Source: Ralstonia pickettii
GTDB taxonomy: Bacteria > Pseudomonadota > Gammaproteobacteria > Burkholderiales > Burkholderiaceae
Assembly (NCBI RefSeq): GCF_016466415.2
Contig: NZ_CP066771.1
Span: 1,426,001 to 1,490,000 of the forward strand
Length of the DNA stretch: 64,000 nt
Reading direction: 5' to 3'
The notes below the pieces were generated by a model. The model was not told where the DNA came from. It worked only from the letters and a program-made list of their open reading frames with translations, and made no database searches. Position numbers and translations under genes: made by a program. Each line of letters starts with the position of its first letter. The first letter of the stretch is position 1. Positions 63,728 through 64,000 of the stretch are shown here, piece after piece.

Positions 63728-64000
63728 ATGCAAAATTCCTATCAAGCGCACCGACCCTCTTTTGCCTTTGTCGCAGCTTCCTGGGCGGCACTACTGGCCG
63801 GCTTTCTTGCGTTTCTTGTTGGACTCTTCAATGCCAACATGCAGTTGAATGAGCGGGGCTACTACTTCACCGTGCTCGTCTACGGCCTCTTCGCCGCTGT
63901 GTCGGTACAAAAGAGCGTGCGAGACCGGCTCGAAGGTATCCCCGTCACGGGTATCTACTACGGCCTGAGCTGGGTTTCCGTGCTTCTGGCTGTGCTGCTC
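63728..64000 (+). CDS. YiaA/YiaB-like inner membrane protein (3' end outside window)
   Basis: The first 91 codons of a small membrane protein beginning MQNSYQAHRPSFAFVAAS. Hydrophobic segments (AALLAGFLAFLVGLF, YFTVLVYGLFAAV and SVLLAVLLL) alternate with short polar turns, and the string YYFTVLVYGLFAAVSVQKSVRD resembles the two-helix YiaA/B repeat. Function is unknown. It starts 38 bases after the vgrG stop. I see no evidence that it is a T6SS effector or immunity gene, but adjacency makes it worth checking once its end is known. Confidence 0.75.
   Translation, partial: MQNSYQAHRPSFAFVAASWAALLAGFLAFLVGLFNANMQLNERGYYFTVLVYGLFAAVSVQKSVRDRLEGIPVTGIYYGLSWVSVLLAVLL

Noticed and set aside
1-64000. 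CRISPR arrays, tRNA or rRNA genes, insertion sequences, prophage
   Set aside because: I saw no regularly spaced repeats, cloverleaf-like sequences, transposase motifs or phage structural genes apart from the VgrG spike, which belongs to type VI secretion.

Overview
The window is GC-rich, densely coded chromosomal DNA of a betaproteobacterium. Gene content and order point to Burkholderiaceae, most probably Ralstonia or a close relative. The clues are the mltG-tmk-holB-pilZ-tatD block with divergent ygfZ, the SelO-MsrB-YciB-BolA-PpiC run, a TrpXYZ-like ABC transporter, a Liv-type operon next to an AlkK-like acyl-CoA ligase, and a VgrG gene. Species assignment is inference. I saw no rRNA or tRNA gene, CRISPR array, insertion sequence or prophage.

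Layout. 1-4.3 kb: the 3' end of an MFS transporter gene with a terminator, a collapsed dbpA-like remnant, a divergent MFS/AraC pair and a LysR regulator. 4.4-9.5 kb: LysR-MHS transporter-M20 amidohydrolase-amidase, an amide-scavenging unit, followed by a scar where a lysR gene and a flavodoxin-fold oxidoreductase gene have both lost their 5' halves. 9.5-15.2 kb: a tightly overlapping operon of lacI-type regulator, binding protein, two permeases, ATPase and phosphodiesterase, headed by a perfect 14-bp operator. 15.4-24 kb: egtB, an ankyrin protein, and the housekeeping block tatD, pilZ, holB, tmk, mltG (minus strand) with ygfZ, a DUF4936 gene and an NRDE gene (plus strand).

24-43 kb is mostly minus strand and rich in lipid and acyl-CoA enzymes: fatty-acid hydroxylase-like protein, thioesterases, esterase, epoxide hydrolase, short-chain dehydrogenases, GST, class II aldolase, CurA-like reductase, a NylB-like serine hydrolase, acyl-CoA dehydrogenase, thiolase and a FadB-type bifunctional enzyme. 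43-46.5 kb holds two tandem paralogous amino-acid permeases. 46.6-53.6 kb holds livFGMH, its binding-protein gene and an AlkK-like acyl-CoA ligase. A shared palindrome, GAACGNNCGTTC, precedes the esterase/alcohol dehydrogenase pair, the FadB-type gene and the ligase gene. This suggests one TetR-type fatty-acid regulon covering uptake, activation and beta-oxidation.

54-61 kb: selO, msrB, yciB, bolA, ppiC, then a three-gene ABC transporter with a strong hairpin between its first two genes. 61-64 kb: vgrG (type VI secretion spike), whose Shine-Dalgarno lies inside a 12-bp stem, and the start of a YiaA/B-like membrane protein running off the window.

The most unusual items are the sequestered vgrG ribosome-binding site, the two deletion scars, the operator-headed ABC/phosphodiesterase operon, the shared lipid-gene palindrome, and a large intergenic palindromic element at 38.8 kb. 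All functional calls are from reading the translations; no database search was run.
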